The position numbers and the translations under genes are program-made. A model generated the notes under the pieces. It was not told the origin of the DNA. It did not search any database and saw only the letters and a list, made by a program, of their open reading frames with translations. Below are positions 36,221 through 44,717 of a stretch of 64,000 nt of DNA, piece by piece; the first letter of the stretch is position 1; each line of letters starts with the position of its first letter. The stretch comes from Caryophanales bacterium. GTDB taxonomy: Bacteria > Bacillota_I > Bacilli_A > Izemoplasmatales > UBA1188. The stretch covers positions 62,001-126,000 of the forward strand of contig JACKCW010000001.1 in assembly GCA_020633845.1 (NCBI GenBank), written 5' to 3'.

Positions 36221-36725
36221 TCTTTAAATCCTCGACGTATTTATCCACTTCTTTTTTGTTTCTTAATATTACCACTTTTTGTGGATATTTTGTCTCTATT
36301 GCCTTAAAACGGTTTTTAAACTTTTTTGCCCTACCGCCAAACAAAATCCACATAGAAAAGGCAAAGGAGGGCTTATCTATGCAGCCCTTAGCCATATCCG
36401 GCCTTTGATTATTCCGGTTCTTGTTTATTCTTCTAAAAGAATTCATAAGACAAGTAAAGCGGTTAAAATTAAGATAAATTATTTTATCCGCTTGGTCAAA
36501 TCTTTCCGGAGTGTGTCGATAATAGTTTCCGTCTATTACCCAACCGTCGTTTTCTTTTAAGAATTTTTCAATATCCCTTTCCATTAAGGAATCTTCTCTT
36601 ACCACCCAATTCGGGAGAAAATGCAGAGTATCGATGTGAAGAACGGGGACATTATATATTTCGCCGATTTTTCTTGCGAGAGTAGATTTCCCGGCACCGG
36701 CGAAACCGGCAATTTGAACTTTCAT
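36183..36725 (-). CDS. P-loop kinase-like protein, FlaR/DNA topology modulation family
   Basis: Small adenylate-kinase-like NTPase of 180 residues. The P-loop GFAGAGKSTLARKIG spans 7-21, and HIDTLHFLPNWVVRE and DGWVIDGNYYRHTPERFDQADKIIYLNF are family hallmarks. The name FlaR came from effects on DNA supercoiling; the real substrate is not established. It sits 1 base after pcrA and overlaps ligA, an insertion into the usual pcrA-ligA pair. Its C-terminal 12 residues, encoded in the ligA overlap, are charged and may be dispensable. Confidence 0.88.
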   Translation of the reverse strand: MKVQIAGFAGAGKSTLARKIGEIYNVPVLHIDTLHFLPNWVVREDSLMERDIEKFLKENDGWVIDGNYYRHTPERFDQADKIIYLNFNRFTCLMNSFRRINKNRNNQRPDMAKGCIDKPSFAFSMWILFGGRAKKFKNRFKAIETKYPQKVVILRNKKEVDKYVEDLKNERERENTGIKE

Positions 36726-36726
36726 G

Positions 36727-38823
36727 TTATACCTTCTTAAGCAGTGGATGATTTACAATGACTTTCTTAGGAGTTTTGATGTTGTCAAAAAGAATAATAT
36801 AAAATCCTTCGATTTCGGCCAAAATGACGCCGTCACCGTTGATTTTGTGATTTACCCTGTCGCCGATACTATAAGCCCCAGAAGGCGGAGGAGTAGGTTT
36901 TTCTTCAATTAAGGAAATTTCTTTTTTCCTTTTTGAATGAATTTCCAAATCATCAAGAAAAACCGATTTTTCCGAATGATTCATTTTACCATATTTATAT
37001 CTAGAGTCGGAATAAGAAAGATATAGTCTTTCTTTCGCTCTGGTCACAGCCACATAAAAAAGACGTCTTTCTTCTTCGATAAGCGATACTTTATCTGCCC
37101 TGTAGCCCGGAATAATATCGTTTTCGAGGCATACGGCAAATACAATTTTAAATTCTAGACCTTTAGCGCTGTGCATGGTCATCATACTAACGTGGTTTTC
37201 ATCCGACGATTCAATATCTTCATCGGTTTTTAAAGTCACATTTTGAAGATAATCAATTAAGGTTTCTAAAGTGCTTCCTAAAGTTTCGACTTCGGAAATC
37301 GAGTTAAATAATTCATCAATATTTTCTTGTCTTTTCTTTCTTTCGTCTTCGTCAAGCGAATCAATGTAAGCTTTATATCCGCTTCGTAAGTATACCAAAT
37401 TAAAAAATTCTTCCAGGGTTTTGTTGTCAAGTTCTTGGGAAAGAGAAATAATCATTGATCGAAAGTTTGAAAGAGTTTCCTTAACTGTTTTATATACTTC
37501 TACTTTTTCAATGGCTTCCGATAAAGATATTTCTTCTTTATCAATCACAGCTTCAATTTTTTCAATCGTGGATTCGCCAATACCCCTTCTCGGCGAGTTA
37601 ATTACTCTTTTAAAAGCGTAAAAATCATCCGGGTTAATAGAAAGACGAAGATAAGAAATCATATCTTTAACTTCTTTTCTCTTATAAAAAGAAAGACCGC
37701 TATAGATTCTATAAGGTATTTTATCTTTGATAAACTCGTCTTCAAAGTTTCTAGAAAGGAAGTTGTTTCTATAAAGAATAGCGATATCTTTATATTCATA
37801 ACCTTCCCGATAATAGAGTCTCTTAATTTCGTCCGCGATGTCTCTCGCTTCCGATTTATCGGAATAAGATTCATCCATCTTTACTTCTTCGCCGCCTTTA
37901 GAATCGGTCCATAAATCTTTCGGGATACGGTTCTTGTTTTTCTTGATAAGTGTGTTGGCGCAATCAAGAATATTTTTGGTCGAACGATAGTTTTGATCTA
38001 GAACGAACTTTTTATAATTAGGAAAATCCCGCATAAACTTTCGGATATTTTCAATGTTGGCGCCTCTAAAACTATAAATACTTTGGTCTTCATCGCCGAC
38101 GATAAAGACGTTCTCGTATTTTTCTCCAAGCATCTTTATTAAATCATACTGAATATTAGAAGTATCCTGAAATTCATCTACCAAAATATATTTATACATT
38201 TCCTGGTATTTAGAGAGAATTTCCGGATGACTTCTAAAAATATTTATTGTATGAAGAATAAGATCATCAAAATCCAAAAGATTATTTTTAATTAAAAGAT
38301 CTTCGTACTTGCGATAAACCGGTTCCAACTTCTCGGCGTAATATTTATCAAAAGAAGAAAGAGTCGCAAGCTCGGACTTTAGAGCGCTTATTGATGAGGC
38401 GTATAGTTTCGGTTTAACGAGTTTGATATCTTGGTTAAGCTCTACCATCGCTTCTTTAACTAAAGTCTCGGTTTCATCATCATCAATTATTTGAAAGGAT
38501 CTTTTTCTTCCTGGAATAACCTCTATTTCTTTTCTTAAAACCTGGGCGCAAAAAGAATGGAAAGTCGCGCAGTTCACAAAATCCCGCTTATTGCCGATAA
38601 GGTTATAAAGCCTTGTTTTCATTTCTTTTGCCGCTTTATTAGTAAAAGTTATCGCTAAGATTTCATAAGGATTAACATTCATCTCATCAATTATATAAGC
38701 AATTTTATACGTTAAAACGCGGGTCTTGCCGGAACCGGCACCCGCGATGATTAGAGATGGCCCGATGGAATCTGTACAGGCCTTAAGTTGGTTATCGTTT
38801 AGTTTCATTAAGTAGTCTTTCAT
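36727..38823 (-). CDS. pcrA: ATP-dependent DNA helicase PcrA (UvrD family)
   Basis: 3'-5' SF1A helicase for repair, replication restart and plasmid replication. The 698 residues are close to Bacillus PcrA. Q motif LNDNQLKAC, Walker A GAGSGKT (28-34), VDEFQDTSNIQ, VGDEDQSIYSFRGAN, DQNYRST, and MTMHSAKGLEFKIVF with VAVTRAKERLYLS are all present. The C-terminal Tudor-like RNA polymerase-interaction module reads IGDRVNHKINGDGVILAEIEGFYIILF. A -10 box ends only 8 bases before the ATG, so the transcript may have almost no leader. ATG 38808 (sixth codon) is a possible alternative start, but neither has a ribosome site. Confidence 0.97.
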   Translation of the reverse strand: MKDYLMKLNDNQLKACTDSIGPSLIIAGAGSGKTRVLTYKIAYIIDEMNVNPYEILAITFTNKAAKEMKTRLYNLIGNKRDFVNCATFHSFCAQVLRKEIEVIPGRKRSFQIIDDDETETLVKEAMVELNQDIKLVKPKLYASSISALKSELATLSSFDKYYAEKLEPVYRKYEDLLIKNNLLDFDDLILHTINIFRSHPEILSKYQEMYKYILVDEFQDTSNIQYDLIKMLGEKYENVFIVGDEDQSIYSFRGANIENIRKFMRDFPNYKKFVLDQNYRSTKNILDCANTLIKKNKNRIPKDLWTDSKGGEEVKMDESYSDKSEARDIADEIKRLYYREGYEYKDIAILYRNNFLSRNFEDEFIKDKIPYRIYSGLSFYKRKEVKDMISYLRLSINPDDFYAFKRVINSPRRGIGESTIEKIEAVIDKEEISLSEAIEKVEVYKTVKETLSNFRSMIISLSQELDNKTLEEFFNLVYLRSGYKAYIDSLDEDERKKRQENIDELFNSISEVETLGSTLETLIDYLQNVTLKTDEDIESSDENHVSMMTMHSAKGLEFKIVFAVCLENDIIPGYRADKVSLIEEERRLFYVAVTRAKERLYLSYSDSRYKYGKMNHSEKSVFLDDLEIHSKRKKEISLIEEKPTPPPSGAYSIGDRVNHKINGDGVILAEIEGFYIILFDNIKTPKKVIVNHPLLKKV

Positions 38824-38831
38824 ACATCTTT

Positions 38832-38853
38832 ATTATACCATATTTATGGTATA
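38832..38853 (-). promoter_or_regulatory. pcrA promoter -10 (38832-38837) inside a 20-bp inverted repeat
   Basis: TATAAT on the minus strand is overlapped by arms TATACCAT and ATGGTATA (38834-38853, 4-base loop). The -35 is poor. The dyad may be a regulator site. Confidence 0.5.
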
Positions 38854-38884
38854 TAAAAAAGCAAAAGAGGCAATATGCCTCTTT
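38854..38884 (-). terminator. Rho-independent terminator of the tsaE-...-glnS operon
   Basis: A 9-bp stem (AAAGAGGCA at 38864-38872 with 38876-38884), 3-base loop and a T-rich tail on the minus strand. It starts 10 bases past the glnS stop. Confidence 0.85.
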
Positions 38885-38893
38885 AAAATTATA

Positions 38894-40522
38894 TTATTTA
38901 AATGATTTTTTTAAGGAGACGGTTCTATTTATTATAATGTTGTCTTCCGTGGAATCATCATCGTTGGAATAGTATCCGTTTCTGATAAATTGGGCCTTTA
39001 ATGATGGGGTAAAGTCATAGGCCTCTTCCACAAAACCGTGCACAACTTCTAAAGAAGCCGGATTAAGTCTTTCTTCCAGAGGGGCCTTAGGATCATTGTC
39101 TTCCTTTAATAGAGAAGAAAATAAATTAAAGGTGGCTTTTTTGGCCGTTAAGGCATCCACATAATGAATTGTCCCTTGCGGTTTTCTTCCTTCAAAGTGG
39201 GAACCGCTTTTGGTTAATGGGTCATAGGTACAAAGCACTTCTTTAATTGTTCCGTCTGCATTTTTTATAACTTCGTTAGCTTTTATGAAGTAAGCTCCCA
39301 TTAACCGCACTTCGCTGCCTAAAGATAAGCGTTTGTATTTATTATCCGGTTTTATTTCCGAGAAATCTTCTTCTTCAATATAAAGAGTATTCGAGAAAGT
39401 AATTTCTCTTTCTCCCATTTCTGTATTCTCAAGGTTATTCGGGAATGAAAGACGCTCAATTTGGCCTTCCGGATAATTGGTTATCACCAGTTTTAAAGGT
39501 GAGAGAATGGCCATTCTCCTGTTGGCTTTCATTTTTAGATCATCCATTAGGAAATGATCTAATACCTCAAGAGGTATTTCCGAATTGATTCTGGAAAGTC
39601 CGGTCGATAAAACGAATTCTTTAATGGATTCCGGGGTAAAACCTTTTCTTTTAAGTCCCACAAGAGTAGGCATTCTCGGGTCGTCGTAGTCCTTCACGAA
39701 ACCTGATTCCACGAGTTGTTTTAAATATCTTTTGGACAGAATAGTTCCTTCAATATTCAATCTTCCGAATTCGATTTGCCTTGGAATACTCACTGGATGA
39801 GTGTGTTCAATAACCCAGTCGTAAAGCGGTCTGTGGTCGTCGTATTCTAATGAACAAAGCGAATGAGTTATTCCTTCCGAGGCGTCTTGCAGCGGATGAG
39901 CGTAGTCATATAAAGGATATATCTTCCATTTATCTCCCGCATGAGGATGACTCTTATTAATAATTCTATAGATGGCCGGATCTCTCATATTGAGATTCGG
40001 AGAGGCCATATCGATTTTCAAACGTAAGGTTTTTTCGCCTTCTTCATATTTTCCGTCTTTCATTTCTTCAAATAGTTTTAGATTTTCTTCAATAGATCTC
40101 GTGCGGTACGGCGAATTTTTTCCCGGTTCATTGAGGGTACCCCTGTATTCTCTCATATCCTCTTTGGATAAATCGTCCACATAGGCAAGGCCTTCTTTAA
40201 TCAAGTTTACCGCCTTTTGATAGGCGTCCTCAAAATAGTCGCTGCCAAAAGTAACTTTATACGGTTCATATCCTAACCATTCGATATCTTTTTGGATGGC
40301 TTCCATAAATCTTTTTTCTTCTTTGGCGGGGTTGGTGTCGTCAAAACGAAGGTAAGTTTTGCCTCCGAAAGATTTAGCTAATTCAAAATTGGTGATTATG
40401 GCTCTCGCATGTCCTATATGAAGATAGGCATTCGGTTCCGGCGGAAATCTAGTCACTATCTCTTTATGCTTTCCGTTTTTTAAATCCTCTTCCATAATCG
40501 TTTTAATGAAATTGGCTATCAT
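38894..40522 (-). CDS. glnS: Glutaminyl-tRNA synthetase
   Basis: Class I synthetase that charges tRNA-Gln directly. The 542 residues match GlnRS. HIGH appears in RFPPEPNAYLHIGHAR (35-38 HIGH), KMSKS appears as TILSKRYLKQL. The segment YDYAHPLQDASEGITHSLCSLEYDDHRPLYDW is typical of GlnRS rather than GluRS, as is DALTAKKATFNLFSSLL in the anticodon domain. Most Firmicutes lack it and use GatCAB with GluRS, so its presence is informative about lineage. A GGGGAGGA ribosome site precedes it. It ends the tsaE operon. Confidence 0.95.
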   Translation of the reverse strand: MIANFIKTIMEEDLKNGKHKEIVTRFPPEPNAYLHIGHARAIITNFELAKSFGGKTYLRFDDTNPAKEEKRFMEAIQKDIEWLGYEPYKVTFGSDYFEDAYQKAVNLIKEGLAYVDDLSKEDMREYRGTLNEPGKNSPYRTRSIEENLKLFEEMKDGKYEEGEKTLRLKIDMASPNLNMRDPAIYRIINKSHPHAGDKWKIYPLYDYAHPLQDASEGITHSLCSLEYDDHRPLYDWVIEHTHPVSIPRQIEFGRLNIEGTILSKRYLKQLVESGFVKDYDDPRMPTLVGLKRKGFTPESIKEFVLSTGLSRINSEIPLEVLDHFLMDDLKMKANRRMAILSPLKLVITNYPEGQIERLSFPNNLENTEMGEREITFSNTLYIEEEDFSEIKPDNKYKRLSLGSEVRLMGAYFIKANEVIKNADGTIKEVLCTYDPLTKSGSHFEGRKPQGTIHYVDALTAKKATFNLFSSLLKEDNDPKAPLEERLNPASLEVVHGFVEEAYDFTPSLKAQFIRNGYYSNDDDSTEDNIIINRTVSLKKSFK

Positions 40523-40524
40523 AA

Positions 40525-42120
40525 TTAGTCCTCCCCTTCCATAAAGTGATTAATATAATTATACACTAAGATATCTCTCTCATACAAATAATCTCTTAGT
40601 TTTTCGATGAGTTCTCTTTTTTGCAAATAACTTAAGTCTTTAAATGATTCTTGAATGGTAGTTATATTTTCCCAATCAATGCTGGATCTGATTGAATAAC
40701 TTAAGTTATATTCCTCATTGTCCCTAAATCCGTTTTTGTCTTGCAGAGCTTCGCTGATTAATGAAACATAAGGATTGGCATTTGTGGATATTATTACCTC
40801 ACCTTCATCAACCGCTATCCCTATATAAGTTATCGGAAGAATAGAGACAAATGAATCTAAAGAAATAGTTAAATTTATTTTATCAGTATCAATTCCATAA
40901 AGGGATAGTACAGAAATAAAACCCAAGAGATCATTGGTTGAAGTGATTGTCGTATAGGCATTTTCTTCTTCTCCTTCATCTCTTCCGATCACAATCTTGG
41001 TTAGGTGATAACTGACATTCTCCGTTCTGTTAAAAACATATCTTACAATCGAATATTTTCCGCTGGTTTCATAAGTAAAGTCCAGATAAAGATTATCCAG
41101 ATAAAGAGATAAAGAAACAGAGTAGAGACTTCCGTAGGAAAATAAATCCTGATCCGGCATCGCTAAAAGATTCTTGGCGATAAGCAAATTAAAAAGTGCG
41201 TTTAGATAGTATTCGTTTAAAACAATATCTTCATTTCCCGTTAAATAATCAAAGATTATATCATAGACTTTTCCATTTAAATAATCTTGATCAAATCCGA
41301 AAATATCTTCAATAATTGTGCCTTGAATTGTATCTTCTCGGTTAATGATTTTGGAAAAATCGACAGAAAGAATAAAACCTTTATTTATTTCTAGATCTAA
41401 AAAATCGTTCTTAAAAAACGTATTAAGATAATTCCCTATCACTATTTTAGCTTGCGTGTTATCTGCATATAAAAGATCTCCGAGATAGCCGGTTTCTAGG
41501 CTGGATATTATAGCCATTTTATCTATTTTATATGTGAGTTTGGCATCATCATATTCGCCGAAAGGAATACTGTTGACCGCTTCTCTGACGATTGAACCGA
41601 TACTCTTTTCATCTTCTTTTTCCAGGATGTTTTTGATAAGAAAACTCGGCACCGATAAAAGCCCTAAGTTCAGTTTAACTAAAGTAAGAGTATAAGATTC
41701 ATCGTCTTCTTCTAAAGTAAAGAAGGCTCTTATTCTTATTTTATAGTTAAAGTTATAGGAATAATTGGTATAGATATCAACGATGATTTTTTGGGAACTA
41801 AAGGATACGACAATGTTTTTAATCTTCCAATAATCGGACGAATAAATGTATTCGCCCGCATCATTATATGCATAAGATATCATGTCGTTTATAAAAGAAG
41901 AATCAATGTTGACAGAAAGAATATTAGTGGTCTGAACACTGTCATAAGCATTATTTATGATAAGCCCCATATTATCCCTAATCGTCTCCTCGGAGACGAT
42001 TTTTCTTTCGCTCTGTTTTAAAGAAAAATCATAGGTTAAAGAGAATAAACCGAAAACAACTACTAAAGTAGCAAGCAGAATATAGGAAATTATTCTCGTG
42101 AACTTACCAGATGAATGCAT
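40525..42120 (-). CDS. Membrane-anchored extracytoplasmic protein of unknown function, 531 aa
   Basis: Not recognised. A single N-terminal hydrophobic helix (about residues 8-30, IISYILLATLVVVFGLFSL) anchors about 500 residues predicted outside, rich in Asp, Ile, Tyr and beta-strand patterns. Repeated segments such as KINLTISLDSFV and KIVIGNYLNTFF look like lipid- or ligand-binding beta sheets, but no family is clear. There are no Cys residues and no catalytic motif I can name. It lies 2 bases before glnS and starts at the last base of tsaD, so it is co-transcribed with tRNA-modification genes without an obvious functional link. Confidence 0.78.
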   Translation of the reverse strand: MHSSGKFTRIISYILLATLVVVFGLFSLTYDFSLKQSERKIVSEETIRDNMGLIINNAYDSVQTTNILSVNIDSSFINDMISYAYNDAGEYIYSSDYWKIKNIVVSFSSQKIIVDIYTNYSYNFNYKIRIRAFFTLEEDDESYTLTLVKLNLGLLSVPSFLIKNILEKEDEKSIGSIVREAVNSIPFGEYDDAKLTYKIDKMAIISSLETGYLGDLLYADNTQAKIVIGNYLNTFFKNDFLDLEINKGFILSVDFSKIINREDTIQGTIIEDIFGFDQDYLNGKVYDIIFDYLTGNEDIVLNEYYLNALFNLLIAKNLLAMPDQDLFSYGSLYSVSLSLYLDNLYLDFTYETSGKYSIVRYVFNRTENVSYHLTKIVIGRDEGEEENAYTTITSTNDLLGFISVLSLYGIDTDKINLTISLDSFVSILPITYIGIAVDEGEVIISTNANPYVSLISEALQDKNGFRDNEEYNLSYSIRSSIDWENITTIQESFKDLSYLQKRELIEKLRDYLYERDILVYNYINHFMEGED

Positions 42121-43109
42121 TAAAGATCCAGTCTAGATTTGGCGGAAAGACTCATATCCGCAAATTCTCCTCTTTTTATTTTATAATAAGCGCTTATTCC
42201 GATCATTGCGGCATTATCTCCGCAGTATTTAAGACTCGGGAAAGTAAGAATAACATTTTTAATGTTATCTTTTAGTTTTTCTCTGATAACAGAGTTGGCG
42301 GCCGAACCGCCGACAACTACTACTTCTTTAACCGAAAATTCTTTAACGGCTCTTAGAGTTCTTTCAAGAAGCACGTCGGCGACAGCTTCTTCAAAACTGC
42401 GGGCCACATCTTCTATTTTGTAGGCGATATGATCTTTTTCCATATCTTGAGTTAATTTAAGCACGGCGCTTTTCAGGCCGGAAAAAGAAAAATTATAATT
42501 GGCTAAGTGGATAAGCGGCCGTGGAAGTTCATAAATAATTTCGCCCTCTTTCCCCACTTTATCGACTAAAGGTCCGCCCGGATATTCCAGATTAAGTATT
42601 CTTGCGACCTTATCGAAAACTTCGCCGACGGCATCGTCCACTGTCATCCCGATTTTATGAAAATTATAATGGTCTTCCATTAAGACAAGTTCAGTGTGTC
42701 CGCCGGATATTATAAGCGCTAAAAGCGGAAAGGTAAGGGTGTGGTCAATGGCCGAAGAATATATATGCCCAGATAAGTGATTAACCCCGACAAGCGGCTT
42801 TTCTTCATTAAGACTTACCGCTTTAGCGGCATTTATCCCCGTTAATAAAGAACCGATTAAGCCCGGTCCTTCAGTTACGGCAATATAATCAATATCTTCT
42901 ATTTTGGTATCAGCGTCCTTTAAAGCCTTTTCAAAAACGTAACCGATTCCTTTCACGTGTTCTCTGGAAGCGATTTCCGGAACGACGCCGCCGTAATCTT
43001 TAAAGATATTTATTTGTGACAAGACCGAGTTTGATAAAACCTCTTTTCCGTCTTTAGTGACAGAGACGCTGGTTTCATCGCAACTGGATTCAAAACTGAG
43101 TATCAGCAT
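42120..43109 (-). CDS. tsaD: tRNA N6-threonylcarbamoyladenosine transferase TsaD
   Basis: Catalytic subunit of t6A37 synthesis on ANN-reading tRNAs, acting with TsaB and TsaE. The 329 residues are typical. Iron or zinc ligands H111 and H115 lie in NHLSGHIYS. The segments ESSCDETSVSV, EGPGLIGSLLTG, ISGGHTELVLM, NFSFSGLKSAV and VVVGGSAANSVIREKL follow the ASKHA fold. It overlaps the next gene by 1 base and rimI by none (1-base gap). The operon holds all partners except TsaC. Confidence 0.97.
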   Translation of the reverse strand: MLILSFESSCDETSVSVTKDGKEVLSNSVLSQINIFKDYGGVVPEIASREHVKGIGYVFEKALKDADTKIEDIDYIAVTEGPGLIGSLLTGINAAKAVSLNEEKPLVGVNHLSGHIYSSAIDHTLTFPLLALIISGGHTELVLMEDHYNFHKIGMTVDDAVGEVFDKVARILNLEYPGGPLVDKVGKEGEIIYELPRPLIHLANYNFSFSGLKSAVLKLTQDMEKDHIAYKIEDVARSFEEAVADVLLERTLRAVKEFSVKEVVVVGGSAANSVIREKLKDNIKNVILTFPSLKYCGDNAAMIGISAYYKIKRGEFADMSLSAKSRLDL

Positions 43110-43110
43110 G

Positions 43111-43536
43111 TTATTCCTCTTTTATAGCTTTCTTCATAATATATGCATTTTCTTTTCCGTAGTATTGTTCTCTTTTTCCTACTTTTATAAAACCCGCTTT
43201 TTTGTATAAAGAAAGAGCCGGAAGATTATTTTCATTTACTTCTAAATAAACGTTTTTGATTCCTCTTTCAAAAAGAAAAAGTAAAGATTTTTCAAGAAGT
43301 TCAATTCCATAACCTTTTTTCCTATATGGATCGTCAATATAAATGTAGAGCAGGTCGGCTTCATCAACCGATATTTTATAATCAGCCTCTCCTACAATTT
43401 CTCGATTATCTTTTAAAATAAAATTAAAAGTGTTTTCACTGTCGAGGAGAAAATCGCTATCCCGGTATTTTAAGACCTTTTCCTTCGCCGCTTTTACTTC
43501 TTCAATATCAAAATAAGATACGGTTTTAAAAATCAT
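43111..43536 (-). CDS. rimI: RimI-like ribosomal protein alanine N-acetyltransferase (GNAT)
   Basis: GNAT-fold acetyltransferase of 141 residues, usually acting on the N-terminus of ribosomal protein S18. The acetyl-CoA loop is DPYRKKGYGIELLEKSLLFL (Arg-x-x-Gly-x-Gly) and NNLPALSLYKKAGFIKVGKREQYY is the C-terminal GNAT signature. The tsaB-rimI-tsaD order is conserved in Firmicutes and supports the name over other GNATs. It overlaps tsaB by 4 bases. Confidence 0.88.
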   Translation of the reverse strand: MIFKTVSYFDIEEVKAAKEKVLKYRDSDFLLDSENTFNFILKDNREIVGEADYKISVDEADLLYIYIDDPYRKKGYGIELLEKSLLFLFERGIKNVYLEVNENNLPALSLYKKAGFIKVGKREQYYGKENAYIMKKAIKEE

Positions 43537-44132
43537 AAAAGGCCTCTTCTTTTTCTTTCGGCTTCCACAAGCTGAATATAGTTTGGTGATAAAGAAGATG
43601 GGTCGCTAACAATTTTCACTTCGTCGCTGTTTAAAAGCTTAATCACATCCGGTTTAGTAGAAGTCACAATCAAAGATTTTTTATCTTCTTTTGAAATAAA
43701 ATATTCCTCTGTGTTGATAACTTCGTCTTCAGACAATCTCTTGATTGAATCTTTAGTGTTGATAAAATGAGCCATGTAAGCATTCCCTCTTCTGGCATCA
43801 ATTAAAGAATATACTTCACCATCTTTAGCTGATGCGATAAGAGATAAAGTGGAAAACGAATATAGTTTGGCCTTGTTCATTATCGCAATCATTTTGGCAA
43901 TCACCACCGCGATTCTTTCTCCCGTATAAGAACCGGGACCGATCCCTGTGTATATTTCTTCCATATCTTTCAGTTTCAAGTTTAGAGAGTCCAGCATTTT
44001 TGAAAGTGACGGCATCATTGTTTCCGAATGATTAGATGCACCTAGAGCGTATTCTTCTTTTAATACTTCACTATCTTTTACGATGCCTAAATAATAAAAA
44101 TCGCTCGCCGTATCCATTATCAGTTTATACAT
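43533..44132 (-). CDS. tsaB: t6A biosynthesis protein TsaB
   Basis: Non-catalytic ASKHA paralogue that pairs with TsaD and stabilises the t6A complex. The 199 residues have an N-terminal LIMDTASDFYYLGI, SNHSETMMPSLSKML, and the signature GIGPGSYTGERIAVVIAKMIA (about 63-83). The short C-terminal half lacks metal ligands, as expected of TsaB. It overlaps tsaE by 8 bases and rimI by 4, so translation is coupled across the operon. Confidence 0.95.
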   Translation of the reverse strand: MYKLIMDTASDFYYLGIVKDSEVLKEEYALGASNHSETMMPSLSKMLDSLNLKLKDMEEIYTGIGPGSYTGERIAVVIAKMIAIMNKAKLYSFSTLSLIASAKDGEVYSLIDARRGNAYMAHFINTKDSIKRLSEDEVINTEEYFISKEDKKSLIVTSTKPDVIKLLNSDEVKIVSDPSSLSPNYIQLVEAERKRRGLL

Positions 44133-44547
44133 TTTCCATACCTTCTATAAAAAGAGTCCTGTCATCGTTGTCTTCAACTTTGATTTCAATTTTGATGGCG
44201 TCGTTAAAAATCGGATCGGATAAATATTCGTACCATTCCACAATCCTTACCGCTTTTTCATCGTAAAGATATTCATCTACCGTCGGATCAAAATCAATAT
44301 TTTCCAGTCGGTAGGCATCAATATGATATAAAGGCCCTAAAATAGAGTCATAGACTTTAATGATGTTGAAAGTCGGAGAAATTATCTCTTCTTTAACTTT
44401 CAGGGCTTTCCCGATATATTTAACCAGTGTAGTCTTTCCGGCGCCTAAAGGCCCTTTTAAACCGATTAGAGTGCCTTTTTTTATCTTTAAGGATAATTCT
44501 TCCGCAAAGGCTCTAAGTTCTTCTAAATTTTTAATTTTCTTTATCAT
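44125..44547 (-). CDS. tsaE: t6A biosynthesis ATPase TsaE
   Basis: P-loop ATPase that drives turnover of the TsaBD complex. The 140 residues match the family. Walker A is GPLGAGKTTL (about 32-41), followed by SPTFNIIKVYD, HIDAYRLEN and the conserved IVEWYEYL. First gene of the tsaE-tsaB-rimI-tsaD operon. AAGGAAA lies 8 bases before the ATG. It diverges from the protease lipoprotein gene. Confidence 0.96.
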   Translation of the reverse strand: MIKKIKNLEELRAFAEELSLKIKKGTLIGLKGPLGAGKTTLVKYIGKALKVKEEIISPTFNIIKVYDSILGPLYHIDAYRLENIDFDPTVDEYLYDEKAVRIVEWYEYLSDPIFNDAIKIEIKVEDNDDRTLFIEGMENV

Positions 44548-44569
44548 AGAGTTTTCCTTTTCTCGTTAA

Positions 44570-44578
44570 ATTATACCA
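44570..44578 (-). promoter_or_regulatory. Extended -10 promoter of the tsaE operon
   Basis: TGGTATAAT on the minus strand 23 bases before the tsaE ATG. No clear -35. Confidence 0.6.
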
Positions 44579-44684
44579 TAATTTAATAATAGAAGATTAT
44601 CGTAATGAGATAGAAACCTTTTTCTCCTTAATCATGTTTTATGATTTTATAATGTAAATATCAAAATCTTATCACATAAAAGTG

Positions 44685-44690
44685 TATAAT
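44685..44690 (+). promoter_or_regulatory. Possible -10 box of the HtrA-like gene
   Basis: TATAAT, 27 bases before the ATG and followed by AAAGGAG. The -35 is weak. A second TATAAT about 37 bases upstream is an alternative. Confidence 0.45.
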
Positions 44691-44717
44691 AGAGGTATTG
44701 AAAAAAGGAGTAAAAAA

